From assembly GCA_045656625.1 (NCBI GenBank), contig JAZORL010000078.1:1-49585 (forward strand): a stretch of DNA of 49,585 nucleotides, in the 5' to 3' direction. Below the pieces are notes generated by a model. That model saw only the letters and a program-made list of their open reading frames with translations. It searched no databases and had not been told where the DNA came from. Positions within the stretch are counted from its first letter, which is position 1. Every line of letters starts with the position of its first letter. Source of the DNA: Scatosoma sp045656625. GTDB taxonomy: Bacteria; Bacillota; Clostridia; Christensenellales; Borkfalkiaceae. Of this stretch, positions 9,048 through 17,001 are shown piece after piece. The position numbers and the translations under genes were made by a program.

Positions 9048-9758
9048 TTATGCCCCCATGAGTCTTCTCATCATTTCTTGATAAGCGCCTTCTACGCCGC
9101 CAAGGTCGCGACGGAAACGGTCTTTATCCAATTTTTCGCCCGTCGTGGAATCCCAGAAACGGCAGGTGTCGGGGGAAATTTCGTCCGCAAGCACGATCGT
9201 GCCGTCCGCCGTCTTACCAAATTCAATCTTGAAGTCGACAAGGGTGACGTTGAGTTTTTTGAAATATTCCTTCAATACTTCGTTTACCTTGAACGCCATC
9301 GATTTTACGAGCGCGATTTCCTCTTTCGTTGCAAGCTTTAACGCAAGCGCATGATATTCGTTCAAAAGCGGATCGCCCAAATCGTCGTTTTTATAGGAAA
9401 ATTCGATCGTGGGTTCGTCGAAAACAACCCCTTCCGCTACGCCGTAATGTTTTGCAAACGAACCAGCGGAAATATTGCGGATAATCACTTCCAAGGGAAG
9501 AATTTTTACCTTCTTCACCACCGTTTCACGATCAGAAAGTTCTTCCACAAAATGCGTGTTTACTCCTTCCCTTTCCAAAATTTGCATTAAGAAATTGCTC
9601 ATCTTGTTGTTGATAACACCCTTTCCTTCAATCGTGCCCTTTTTAAGACCGTTGAACGCCGTTGCGTCGTCTTTGTACGATACGATTACAAGGTTTTCAT
9701 CTGCGGTCGCAAAGACCTTTTTTGCTTTTCCTTCGTAGAGCTGTGCTTTCTTTTCCAT
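9048..9758 (-). CDS. purC: SAICAR synthase
   Basis: PurC condenses CAIR with aspartate using ATP (step 7 in the purE route). The 236-residue protein matches the family: KKAQLYEGKAKKVF at the start, EVIIRNISAGSFAKHYGV, and DEISPDTCRFWD with the metal and aspartate-binding acids. It is the second gene of the operon, 34 bp after purE, and its stop is followed 3 bp later by the purF start. The ribosome binding site is AGGAG about 7 bp upstream of the ATG. The sequence is ordinary. Confidence 0.97.
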   Translation of the reverse strand: MEKKAQLYEGKAKKVFATADENLVIVSYKDDATAFNGLKKGTIEGKGVINNKMSNFLMQILEREGVNTHFVEELSDRETVVKKVKILPLEVIIRNISAGSFAKHYGVAEGVVFDEPTIEFSYKNDDLGDPLLNEYHALALKLATKEEIALVKSMAFKVNEVLKEYFKKLNVTLVDFKIEFGKTADGTIVLADEISPDTCRFWDSTTGEKLDKDRFRRDLGGVEGAYQEMMRRLMGA

Positions 9759-9792
9759 GACTATTCTCCTAAAAATTTATTTTTTGATTTGA

Positions 9793-10281
9793 TTATAACA
9801 TTTCCTGCAAAGCTGCGTCGTCCGCATTAATCTTTGCTTTCATTGCATCCTTGTATTGCGAAAGCTTGTCCGCAATTTCGGGATATTTAATCCCGAGCAT
9901 CTGCAACGCCAAAAGCCCTGCGTTTTCGCCGCCGTTTACCCCAACGGTCGCAACGGGAATCCCCGAAGGCATTTGCACGATAGACAAAAGACTATCCAAG
10001 CCGCCCATCATATCCGTTTTCACGGGCAAACCGATTACGGGCAAGGTCGTAAACGCCGCCACAACGCCGCCCAAATGCGCCGCTTTCCCAGCCGCACAAA
10101 TCAAAACCTCGATCCCGCGATCCTTTGCATTTGCCGCATATTCGTGCGCCTCATCAGGGGTGCGATGCGCAGAAATTACGCGCACGTCCGCATCTACGCC
10201 AAATTTTTTCAAGACCGCTACTGCAGGTTTTACCACGTCGAAATCCGACTTACTACCCATTAAAATGCCGACTTTTGCCAT
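9793..10281 (-). CDS. purE: N5-carboxyaminoimidazole ribonucleotide mutase, class I PurE
   Basis: PurE converts N5-CAIR to CAIR. The 162-residue protein shows the class I motifs GSKSDFDVVKPA, VISAHRTPDEAHEYA and AAGKAAHLGGVVAAFTTLPV, followed by the GLDSLLSIVQMPSGIPVATV segment. Class I enzymes normally need PurK to make N5-CAIR, and no purK is seen in this window. It is the first gene of the purine operon, with an AGGAG site 8 bp before the ATG, and lies directly behind a leader that ends in an intrinsic terminator. Confidence 0.96.
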   Translation of the reverse strand: MAKVGILMGSKSDFDVVKPAVAVLKKFGVDADVRVISAHRTPDEAHEYAANAKDRGIEVLICAAGKAAHLGGVVAAFTTLPVIGLPVKTDMMGGLDSLLSIVQMPSGIPVATVGVNGGENAGLLALQMLGIKYPEIADKLSQYKDAMKAKINADDAALQEML

Positions 10282-10525
10282 TGTATTTCTCCTAAAAATT
10301 GTTTAGTTTCTAAAAAAGTGGAGCGCAACATAGTTGCACTCCACCTAAATCATCCTATTTTTGCGCGATAAAGACCGTCCCCCGATTTTACAATCGAAGA
10401 AGAGATGAAAGTTATGCGTGCGGAAAAAACCTGTTTTTTCGCAAGATTTCTTTCATTTCGACAGTATCTCATAAGCGACCTCACACATCCTCACCTTGAT
10501 CTGCTATCTTTTCCCTTTATCCTAC
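10282..10525 (-). promoter_or_regulatory. Long structured leader of the purine operon, attenuator type
   Basis: About 240 nt lie between the predicted transcription start and purE. Besides the terminator at 10312-10344, the minus strand holds a nested hairpin: ATGAAAG and CTTTCAT enclose a GAAAAAA-CAGG-TTTTTTC hairpin (about 10407-10463). A terminator directly before the first gene of a biosynthetic operon suggests control by premature termination, for example by a riboswitch. I compared it by eye with the guanine, ZTP and PRPP/ykkC consensus patterns and saw no match, so the class is unknown. Confidence 0.55.
10312..10344 (-). terminator. Intrinsic terminator in the purine leader
   Basis: On the minus strand GTGGAGTGCAAC pairs with GTTGCGCTCCAC (12 bp with one G-U, 3-nt loop, 10318-10344) and is followed by six T (10312-10317). 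It ends 31 bp before the purE start codon, the position expected of an attenuator. Confidence 0.85.
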
Positions 10526-10531
10526 TTTTAC

Positions 10532-10560
10532 ATTATAACAAAAAACTGCAAAAAACGCAA
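10532..10560 (-). promoter_or_regulatory. Promoter of the purine operon
   Basis: On the minus strand, TTGCGT (10555-10560) and a perfect TATAAT (10532-10537) are 17 bp apart. This places the start of transcription near 10525, about 240 nt ahead of purE. Confidence 0.75.
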
Positions 10561-10665
10561 CCCCCAAACGAAAAATTACGCCATATTTTTTGCAATGTTA
10601 TTTTTTCACAAAAAAGTGTGAAATTTGTGAATTTTTTCATTCGGGAAAAATGTATTTCCCAACTA

Positions 10666-10693
10666 TTGACTTTTTGTTTTTTCGTGGTATAAT
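10666..10693 (+). promoter_or_regulatory. Promoter of the SGNH hydrolase gene
   Basis: TTGACT (10666-10671) and TATAAT (10688-10693) are 16 bp apart, about 35 bp before the start codon. It is divergent from the purine promoter. Confidence 0.8.
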
Positions 10694-10726
10694 AAAGGCA
10701 ATAAATTTTATTTATGGAGCAATTTT

Positions 10727-11269
10727 ATGAAAAAAATCACTTTATTGGGCGACTCCATTCGCCTTGGTTATGGAGCGAAAGTCCCTGCCCTTTTAGGGGA
10801 TAATTACGAGGTCTTTCAGCCCGAAGAAAATTGCCGTTTCGCAAAATACACCTTGCGTATGCTTTTTGATTACAAAGATCAAATCTCAGGCAGTGACGTG
10901 ATTCATTGGAACAACGGGCTTTGGGATTGCACCGAGCTTTTTGGCGACGGAACCTTCACCCCCGTCGAGGAATACATTGCGACCATGCTTCGTATCGCTC
11001 GTCTTTTGAAAGAAGTCACCCCCAACGTTATCTTCGCGACTACCACCCCTACACACCCCGAGTATCCGCACACGCACAATGATAAAATCGATATTATCAA
11101 TGCGGCACTCGTGCCCAAGCTCGCAGAAATGGGGATTATCATCAATGATTTGCACGCCATTGTAGCGGCACATCCCGAATATATTTGCGAAGACCAAATC
11201 CACCTTACAGACGAGGGTTTTGAAGCTTGCGCCAAGCAAGTGGTAGCTTGTATAAAACAATTCGACTAA
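10727..11269 (+). CDS. SGNH/GDSL-family hydrolase
   Basis: A 180-residue single-domain protein, the only protein gene on the plus strand that I accept. The four SGNH blocks are readable: block I KKITLLGDSIRLGYG with nucleophile Ser10, a block III Asn in HWNNGLWD, and block V DQIHLTDEG with the catalytic Asp and His. Such proteins are esterases, often deacetylating carbohydrates. There is no signal peptide, so it should act in the cytoplasm. It has its own promoter, a GGAG site 7 bp before ATG, and a terminator after it, so it is monocistronic. The substrate cannot be told from the sequence. Confidence 0.88.
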   Translation: MKKITLLGDSIRLGYGAKVPALLGDNYEVFQPEENCRFAKYTLRMLFDYKDQISGSDVIHWNNGLWDCTELFGDGTFTPVEEYIATMLRIARLLKEVTPNVIFATTTPTHPEYPHTHNDKIDIINAALVPKLAEMGIIINDLHAIVAAHPEYICEDQIHLTDEGFEACAKQVVACIKQFD

Positions 11270-11288
11270 TTCCTTGTATTTACAGCAT

Positions 11289-11316
11289 AAAAGCGACGGC
11301 ATTTGCCGTCGCTTTT
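11289..11316. terminator. Bidirectional terminator between SGNH hydrolase and ACT gene
   Basis: AAAAGCGACGGC and GCCGTCGCTTTT form a 12-bp stem around the loop ATTT. It ends in T on the plus strand and has A/T on both flanks, so it can serve both converging genes. Confidence 0.88.
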
Positions 11317-11352
11317 TCATTTCAACGCGTACACGGTACGCACATTCTCCTT

Positions 11353-11772
11353 TTACAGCTTTTCATAAGAAAGCGTTTCAATCCCATGACGAGTGAAAAT
11401 TTCGTCCGCTTTTTCCAAATCCGACGTCTTAATCACAATCGACGCATCCTCGCCCGCTACGGATAAGCCGTACATATATTCCACGTTCAATTCCTCGTCG
11501 GCAACTACTCGCAAAATCTTTTGCAAACTGCCCGGCGTGTGGGGAATTTTCAAGATGAATACGTCCGTCAGCATACAGGAAAATCCTGACGCGGAAAGGG
11601 TTTCCTTTCCTAAAACGGGTTTATCGGAAAGAATACGCAAAAGACCGTATTCCGCCGTATCTGCAAGGCTCATCGATAAAATGTTCACGTCCTTTTCTTT
11701 GAGTACGTCCAAAACGTGACCAAGCCGTCCCTTTCGATTTTCTATAAATACCGATATTTGTTTCGTTACCAT
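11353..11772 (-). CDS. Tandem ACT-domain protein
   Basis: This 139-residue protein consists of two ACT domains (about residues 4-68 and 71-137), seen as KQISVFIENRKGRLGHVLDV and VFILKIPHTPGSLQKILRVV. ACT domains bind amino acids or related small molecules. A small double-ACT gene next to a PaaK-type ligase is a common arrangement in anaerobic Firmicutes and archaea, where it is thought to sense an aromatic amino acid or acid. It follows the ligase gene after 10 bp, with an AGGAGG site, and is the last gene of the symporter-ligase-ACT operon. Confidence 0.9.
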   Translation of the reverse strand: MVTKQISVFIENRKGRLGHVLDVLKEKDVNILSMSLADTAEYGLLRILSDKPVLGKETLSASGFSCMLTDVFILKIPHTPGSLQKILRVVADEELNVEYMYGLSVAGEDASIVIKTSDLEKADEIFTRHGIETLSYEKL

Positions 11773-11782
11773 AACTCCCTCC

Positions 11783-13084
11783 TTATTTCACGTTCCGCAA
11801 ATCTTTGATACGTTTTGCTTTCCCTTCGAATCGTTGCAAGGTGTTCGGGGATTCCAAGCGAATCTTTGCATCCAAGCCAAGCACGACTTTGAGTTTGTTC
11901 CTCGTCGTCGCCTCAATACGTTGCAGCTCGGCGAACGAGTCCGTTTCCTTGTTAAGCTCGACTCGCACGGTCAATTTATCCGTATAGCCCTCTCTTTCCA
12001 CCACAATTTCGTAGTGAGGACCAAGCTCGGGCACGGACAACACCACCTCTTCGATTTGTCCGGGGAATACGTTTACGCCGCGAATTTTGAGCATATCGTC
12101 GCTTCTGCCCGAAAGATTTTCCATACGACAGGTCGTTCTTCCGCAAGCGCAAGGCTCGTAGAACAGCCGCGTGACGTCCTTCGTACGATAACGAATCAAC
12201 GGCAAACCTTCCTTCTTGATGCACGTGATAACGAGTTCCCCCTTTTCACCGATAGGCAAAACTTCGCCCGTATTGCTATCAATAATCTCAGGAATGAAAT
12301 AGTCTTCGTTAATATGCATACCGCAATGCTCTAAACATTCCCCTGAAACGCCAGGCCCCATCAACTCGCTCATACCATAGTTGGACGTAATCTTAATATC
12401 ACGACCCCACGCATGGTGCATTTCCTCACGCATCGCATCCGTGAGCAATTCACTCCCGACAAGCGCAATCTTTACCCCTAAATCACGTTGTGGCTCTATT
12501 CCCAGTTCTCTCGCCACTTCCGCAAGCCGCAAAGCATATGAGGGGGTTGCGACAAGCAAGGACGTTCTGAAATCCTTCATGTACATGAGCTGTTTTTCGG
12601 AATTTCCCGTAGACGAGGGCACGATTGCCGCCCCGATTTTTTCCAAACCGTAATGCAGCCCCAGCGCGCCCGTAAACATACCGTAGCCAAAACAAATTTG
12701 CGCCACGTCCTTTTCCGTCGCACCACCCATACAAGCGATACGCGCAACGCAATCCGTCCACGTTTCCAAGTCCTCGCGCGTATAGCCTACGACCGTCGGT
12801 TTTCCCGTCGTGCCCGAGCTTGCGTGAATTCTCACGAGCTCGTCTTGCGGTACGGCAAAAAGCCCAAACGGATAGGTATCTCGCATATCTTGCTTGGTCG
12901 TAAACGGGAGTTTTTGCAAATCCGCAAGCGATTGAATATCCTGCGGCTTTACCCCCATTTCGTCCATTTTTGCACGGTAATAGGGCACTTTCTCATACAC
13001 CCGTGCGACCGTTTCCTGCAAGCGCGCAAGCTGCAATTTTTCCATCTCGACCCGAGAGAGCGTCTCTTCTTTCGACCAAATCAT
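11783..13084 (-). CDS. paaK: Phenylacetate-CoA ligase family protein
   Basis: A 433-residue acyl-adenylate enzyme that would activate an aryl acid with ATP and CoA. The P-loop reads HASSGTTGKPTVVGYT (about residues 92-107), and the C-terminal hinge and lid are GRSDDMLKIRGVNVFPGQIEE-like, as in PaaK. A cysteine cluster CACGRTTC sits just before the hinge. The start overlaps the symporter stop by 4 bp (ATGA), so the two are coupled. In anaerobes such enzymes work with indolepyruvate or phenylpyruvate oxidoreductases; none is present here, so the real acid (phenylacetate, indoleacetate or another) is open. Confidence 0.92.
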   Translation of the reverse strand: MIWSKEETLSRVEMEKLQLARLQETVARVYEKVPYYRAKMDEMGVKPQDIQSLADLQKLPFTTKQDMRDTYPFGLFAVPQDELVRIHASSGTTGKPTVVGYTREDLETWTDCVARIACMGGATEKDVAQICFGYGMFTGALGLHYGLEKIGAAIVPSSTGNSEKQLMYMKDFRTSLLVATPSYALRLAEVARELGIEPQRDLGVKIALVGSELLTDAMREEMHHAWGRDIKITSNYGMSELMGPGVSGECLEHCGMHINEDYFIPEIIDSNTGEVLPIGEKGELVITCIKKEGLPLIRYRTKDVTRLFYEPCACGRTTCRMENLSGRSDDMLKIRGVNVFPGQIEEVVLSVPELGPHYEIVVEREGYTDKLTVRVELNKETDSFAELQRIEATTRNKLKVVLGLDAKIRLESPNTLQRFEGKAKRIKDLRNVK

Positions 13085-14634
13085 ACTTCCACCATTTCCT
13101 TTTCTTCTTCCGTTTTTTCTTCAAACGCCGCATCGAGCGTTCCCTTATCGGGCGCTTTTGTACACGAGCTCACAATCGCCGTTGCAATCAACGAGTACGC
13201 CATGCAAATCACGCCAATCATAGGCGAACAGCCAATCCCCGACTTTACCGCCAAGCCAAACGAACAATTCCAACCATTACTATCGTAGCCAAACACAAAA
13301 ATCAACGCTACCGTTAAGACGAGCGAACCGACAATAGAAGTCCACACCGCAGGGCGAGTCACCTTTTTCCAAAGCACGCCAAGCACGTACGGGCCCATAA
13401 AGCAGCCAGCCAAAGTCCCCCAGCTCAACCCCATCAAATAAGCAATCGCCGAAATTTTGTACTTCTCATTCAAAATCGCCAAGATAACGGAAATCGCCAC
13501 GAACATCAAGCAAAGGGATTTCATTACCCAATTCACCTTTTTATCAGATGCGTCCTTTTTCACGCTGCCCTTATAAATATCAATGGCAATAACGGACGCA
13601 GACGCCAACGAAACGGACGACAACGTCGACATACTCGCCGATAAAATCAGCACGGCAATCAACCCAGTCAAGCCCGTCGGGATTACGATACTCATCATCT
13701 TCGGCACAATGTCGTCCGAGCCTACCCCTGCAAGCTCAGGGAAAAACGCCGAAAGCGCACCTGTAAAATATGCGCCAAAACCAATAATCAACGCAAACAC
13801 GGTGCTCACAACCGTACCTTGCACGATCGCCTTATCGTCACGAATGGCGTAATATTTATGTACCGTTTGCGGCAACGCCCATACGCCGAACGACGTAAGG
13901 AAAATAAGCGAGAGCAAGGATGCAGTGTTGCCATACAAACCTTTATTTGAGCTTGAAAAGGTGAACCAGCCAAGCTCGTCGCTGCTCGTCAATTTCGACA
14001 AATTCCAGCTAATGTTATCGTGATTCATAAAGCAAATCACCATCGCAACCACGCCGATAATCATAATAATCCCTTGGATAAAATCGGAAAGCGCCGTAGC
14101 GAAATACCCACCGAAAAACAAATACAATGCCGTGAGTGCAGCAAGCCCGACCATCACCGTCCAACCAGGAATATCGAACACAATACGGAAAAGCGAGCTT
14201 AATCCGTTATACACGGACGCCGAATAAGGGATCAAAAACAAAAAGATTATCACTGCGGAAAATAATTTCAGTTTTTGGCTATTATAACGTTTTTCAAAGA
14301 ATTCGGGCATCGTTTTAGCGGAAAGACGAGCCGTCATTTTCTTCGTCCGTTTTGCCAAAACCAACCAAGCAATCAAGGAGCCGAGAATTGCATTCCCTAC
14401 CCCAATCCAAATGGATGCCAAACCGTATTGCGCGCCGAATTTCCCTGCATACCCGATAAAAATAACAGCGGAAAAATACGTCGTACCATACGCAAATGCG
14501 CTCATCCAACCGTTTAAGCCTTTTTTGCCTGCCAATAGAAAATCTTTGACCGAGCCCGACCGATTCCTCGTGTAAATCGCAATACCGACCATTCCCAGCG
14601 CATACAGCGCCAAAATCACGTAATCAACTGCCAT
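13081..14634 (-). CDS. Sodium:solute symporter (SSS family)
   Basis: The 517-residue protein is strongly hydrophobic with about 13 membrane spans. It carries SSS family signatures: SVKDFLLAGKKGLNGWMSAFAYGTTYFSA near the N-terminus (sodium site region) and GGYFATALSDFIQGIIMIIG in the middle. It ends in an acidic cytoplasmic tail. It is the first gene of an operon with the PaaK ligase (4-bp overlap) and the ACT protein, so the transported compound is likely the acid that the ligase activates. That link is inference; SSS members also move sugars, proline and pantothenate. A good promoter lies 63 bp upstream. Confidence 0.9.
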   Translation of the reverse strand: MAVDYVILALYALGMVGIAIYTRNRSGSVKDFLLAGKKGLNGWMSAFAYGTTYFSAVIFIGYAGKFGAQYGLASIWIGVGNAILGSLIAWLVLAKRTKKMTARLSAKTMPEFFEKRYNSQKLKLFSAVIIFLFLIPYSASVYNGLSSLFRIVFDIPGWTVMVGLAALTALYLFFGGYFATALSDFIQGIIMIIGVVAMVICFMNHDNISWNLSKLTSSDELGWFTFSSSNKGLYGNTASLLSLIFLTSFGVWALPQTVHKYYAIRDDKAIVQGTVVSTVFALIIGFGAYFTGALSAFFPELAGVGSDDIVPKMMSIVIPTGLTGLIAVLILSASMSTLSSVSLASASVIAIDIYKGSVKKDASDKKVNWVMKSLCLMFVAISVILAILNEKYKISAIAYLMGLSWGTLAGCFMGPYVLGVLWKKVTRPAVWTSIVGSLVLTVALIFVFGYDSNGWNCSFGLAVKSGIGCSPMIGVICMAYSLIATAIVSSCTKAPDKGTLDAAFEEKTEEEKEMVEV

Positions 14635-14696
14635 AACCTCTTTCCATCTCTCATTAATTTTTTCGATTTTTCCAACCCAATCAATCCATTTTGATG

Positions 14697-14726
14697 ATTA
14701 TAACACATTTCATTATATGCTGTCAA
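14697..14726 (-). promoter_or_regulatory. Promoter of the symporter-ligase-ACT operon
   Basis: On the minus strand TTGACA (14721-14726) and TATAAT (14697-14702) are 18 bp apart. Both hexamers match the consensus fully. Confidence 0.85.
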
Positions 14727-14771
14727 ACGAACAACGAATAAAAAACTTTGTTTTTTTAGTTTTGATAAAAG

Positions 14772-14804
14772 AAAAGCGCCTTAGCAAATCGCTAAGGCGC
14801 TTTT
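14772..14804. terminator. Terminator after the glycan operon
   Basis: AAAAGCGCCTTAGC and GCTAAGGCGCTTTT form a perfect 14-bp stem around AAATC. On the minus strand TTTTC TTTT follows. It ends the long glycan transcript 10 bp after the GH112 stop codon. Confidence 0.9.
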
Positions 14805-14813
14805 CGTATTGAT

Positions 14814-16985
14814 TTATGCTTCAATCCATTTGATTTCGTAAGGTTTTAAGGTAAGTTCTTGCGAGTTGCCGTTGATGTCGAAGAAAATAGTCGTTTGCTC
14901 CACACTTGTATTGTTGGTAATCGCATATCTATCCCCATAAAAATGTGCTTCGGTAAGCGGGTTTATACAATAGGATTTCCTATCCATATTCTCTTTGCCT
15001 GCCGTCCAAAGGATTGCGCGATAGAGAAGTTTTGCGTTTTCCGCCGAATAAGGCAAGCCCGTGACATAAAAGCTTCTACCCTTGCCATAAGCATTCGTCG
15101 CCATCTTCACTTCGCCAACGTTGACCTTGCGCGTAAATCTATCCGAGAATACGATATCCACGACGTTCGTGCCGTTGAGTGCAAAAATATTCTTCTTATC
15201 TTCGCCATAATCGACGGGGCTTTGAATACCGTCTAAAATAAAATGTTCGCCGTGTTTTTCAATATTATATTTATCTTCCCCAAGCGAAATGCCGCATTCC
15301 TTATCCACGCCGAGCACGTCGGAAAGCTGGAAGAACTTGCCGTTTCTAAGAAGTGCCGTAGGCTCGCCAACACCGATAAAACCACCGCCGTTATAGACGA
15401 ATTTTCTTACCTTCGTGACAACCTCTTCGTCCGCCCAGAATTCACCACCGCTCCAAGCCGTGCCTGCGTCGCCCGCATTGATTACAACGTCGAATTCGTC
15501 AAGCTTACCCGCTTTTACGTCGTCGAAATTGATAAACGAAACTTCCACAGGAAGCCCCGAAAGCGCCTCATAAATACCTTGATAGGAATAGCTTTGCTGA
15601 TACCACAGCTCGTGCGCGGTCATATTACACATCCAACTACGCTTTTTGCCCCAAGCATTCAAAATTGCCACTTTTGCAAAGTTTTTCGGGGTTTGCGTCT
15701 TGACTGTATCATAGATATATCGAAATTCATCGCATACCTGCCCCGCCCGTTCGATGAATTTAGGGAACTTTGCCGCCAATTCTAAGTAGCCGCCGAAGCC
15801 GATTCTATCGAGCGGATTACGCATCATGGCTCTGCGCGCCGTAATCCAGTTGTTATTCAATTCCGCGACCGCATTGTCTTCATTTCCTTCAAAGAAGGTG
15901 TCGGGGAAGAAATAGGGCAAGAAACGCCCTTCTTTATATTTAACCCCTTCCACGTCGGAAAGCATTCGAACGGTCACGCCACCGCCAACCGACCCAACGA
16001 GCGCATCCAAACCGAGTTCTTTATATCTTTCACCAAAGATTTCTGCACCAATCCAGCAATCACCAAGGAACATCATTGCTTCCTTGCCGTTATCGTGCGT
16101 AATTCTCACCAAGTCCTTGACTGTTTCCGTGACAAAGTTTTCAATAAACTGCATCCAATCCTTATATTCTTTCGTGGGAATGCGGTGGGTTTGGTTGTAA
16201 TACCCTGCATCTACGAGATACTCCGCGCGCATTTTGTAGCCGTACTGTTTTTCGAAATCGTCGAGCATGCGAGGGCTGACCGCCATATTGTAGCCAAACC
16301 AATCGACGTTTCTTTCCTTGCCGTATTGATTGAATACGAGCGAAAACATATACAAGAAGGTTGTAAAACGAACCACGTTGCTTTCGGGGTTTTCGTCGCA
16401 CCAACGTTGCAAGTTTTCACGGATAAACTTTCTCGTCTTGGGATAATACGGATCGTACATAATATGATGCGGCTCGTCCCAGTTGTTTGTGATATAGTTG
16501 TACATGTGTACAGGATGCCAAAGGGAAATCCCTAAAAATGCTACAGTATACTGATGGAACGGCGTTGCATTCGTAAGAATTACGTCCCCTTTTTCTTCGT
16601 CAATTTTCCATTCAACGCATACCTGCCCCGTCGTTCTATCTATAACTTCGATATATTTAACCGCTTCGGGCGAGAAGTCGGGCTTGACTTGTTCGGCATA
16701 AAACGTATCCATCAAATGCACACAAAGAGTGTTTTCCGTTGCCGTGACAAAGGGGGTCATAATAAACATATGCTGCCATTCATCGGGGTTATTCGCCGCC
16801 CACTCGTGGTTACCGCGGTCTACAAAATATACGTTATAAACCTTGTCCGCGATTTCCTTCGGGTTTTTCGGGAGCTTTACGCCGTCGCAATCACGCACCG
16901 CATCCGCACCCCATAAATCCGCAATTCTTTTCGTGCCTTCTACGTAATTTTCGTCCGTAGGAATTGTAATTCTGCCTTTTCTCAT
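14814..16985 (-). CDS. GH112 family galactoside phosphorylase
   Basis: This 723-residue protein matches the glycoside hydrolase 112 family, which splits Gal-beta-1,3-HexNAc (galacto-N-biose, lacto-N-biose) or Gal-beta-1,4-rhamnose with phosphate to give galactose 1-phosphate. Signs are the start RKGRITIPTDENYVEGTKRI, WGADAVRDCDG, and MFLGDCWIGAEIFGERYKELGLDALVGSVG, where GD(H/C)WIG holds the general acid Asp. No signal peptide, so it is cytoplasmic and needs the disaccharide to be imported. It is the last gene of the glycan operon, 16 bp after the DUF6259-like gene. Sequence alone does not decide between HexNAc and rhamnose substrates. Confidence 0.9.
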   Translation of the reverse strand: MRKGRITIPTDENYVEGTKRIADLWGADAVRDCDGVKLPKNPKEIADKVYNVYFVDRGNHEWAANNPDEWQHMFIMTPFVTATENTLCVHLMDTFYAEQVKPDFSPEAVKYIEVIDRTTGQVCVEWKIDEEKGDVILTNATPFHQYTVAFLGISLWHPVHMYNYITNNWDEPHHIMYDPYYPKTRKFIRENLQRWCDENPESNVVRFTTFLYMFSLVFNQYGKERNVDWFGYNMAVSPRMLDDFEKQYGYKMRAEYLVDAGYYNQTHRIPTKEYKDWMQFIENFVTETVKDLVRITHDNGKEAMMFLGDCWIGAEIFGERYKELGLDALVGSVGGGVTVRMLSDVEGVKYKEGRFLPYFFPDTFFEGNEDNAVAELNNNWITARRAMMRNPLDRIGFGGYLELAAKFPKFIERAGQVCDEFRYIYDTVKTQTPKNFAKVAILNAWGKKRSWMCNMTAHELWYQQSYSYQGIYEALSGLPVEVSFINFDDVKAGKLDEFDVVINAGDAGTAWSGGEFWADEEVVTKVRKFVYNGGGFIGVGEPTALLRNGKFFQLSDVLGVDKECGISLGEDKYNIEKHGEHFILDGIQSPVDYGEDKKNIFALNGTNVVDIVFSDRFTRKVNVGEVKMATNAYGKGRSFYVTGLPYSAENAKLLYRAILWTAGKENMDRKSYCINPLTEAHFYGDRYAITNNTSVEQTTIFFDINGNSQELTLKPYEIKWIEA

Positions 16986-17001
16986 AGTTTTTTATCCCTT
17001 T

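Noticed and set aside
10282..10525. Guanine, ZTP or PRPP riboswitch ahead of purE.
   Set aside because: The conserved loop sequences of these classes could not be found by eye; only a structured leader with terminator is claimed.
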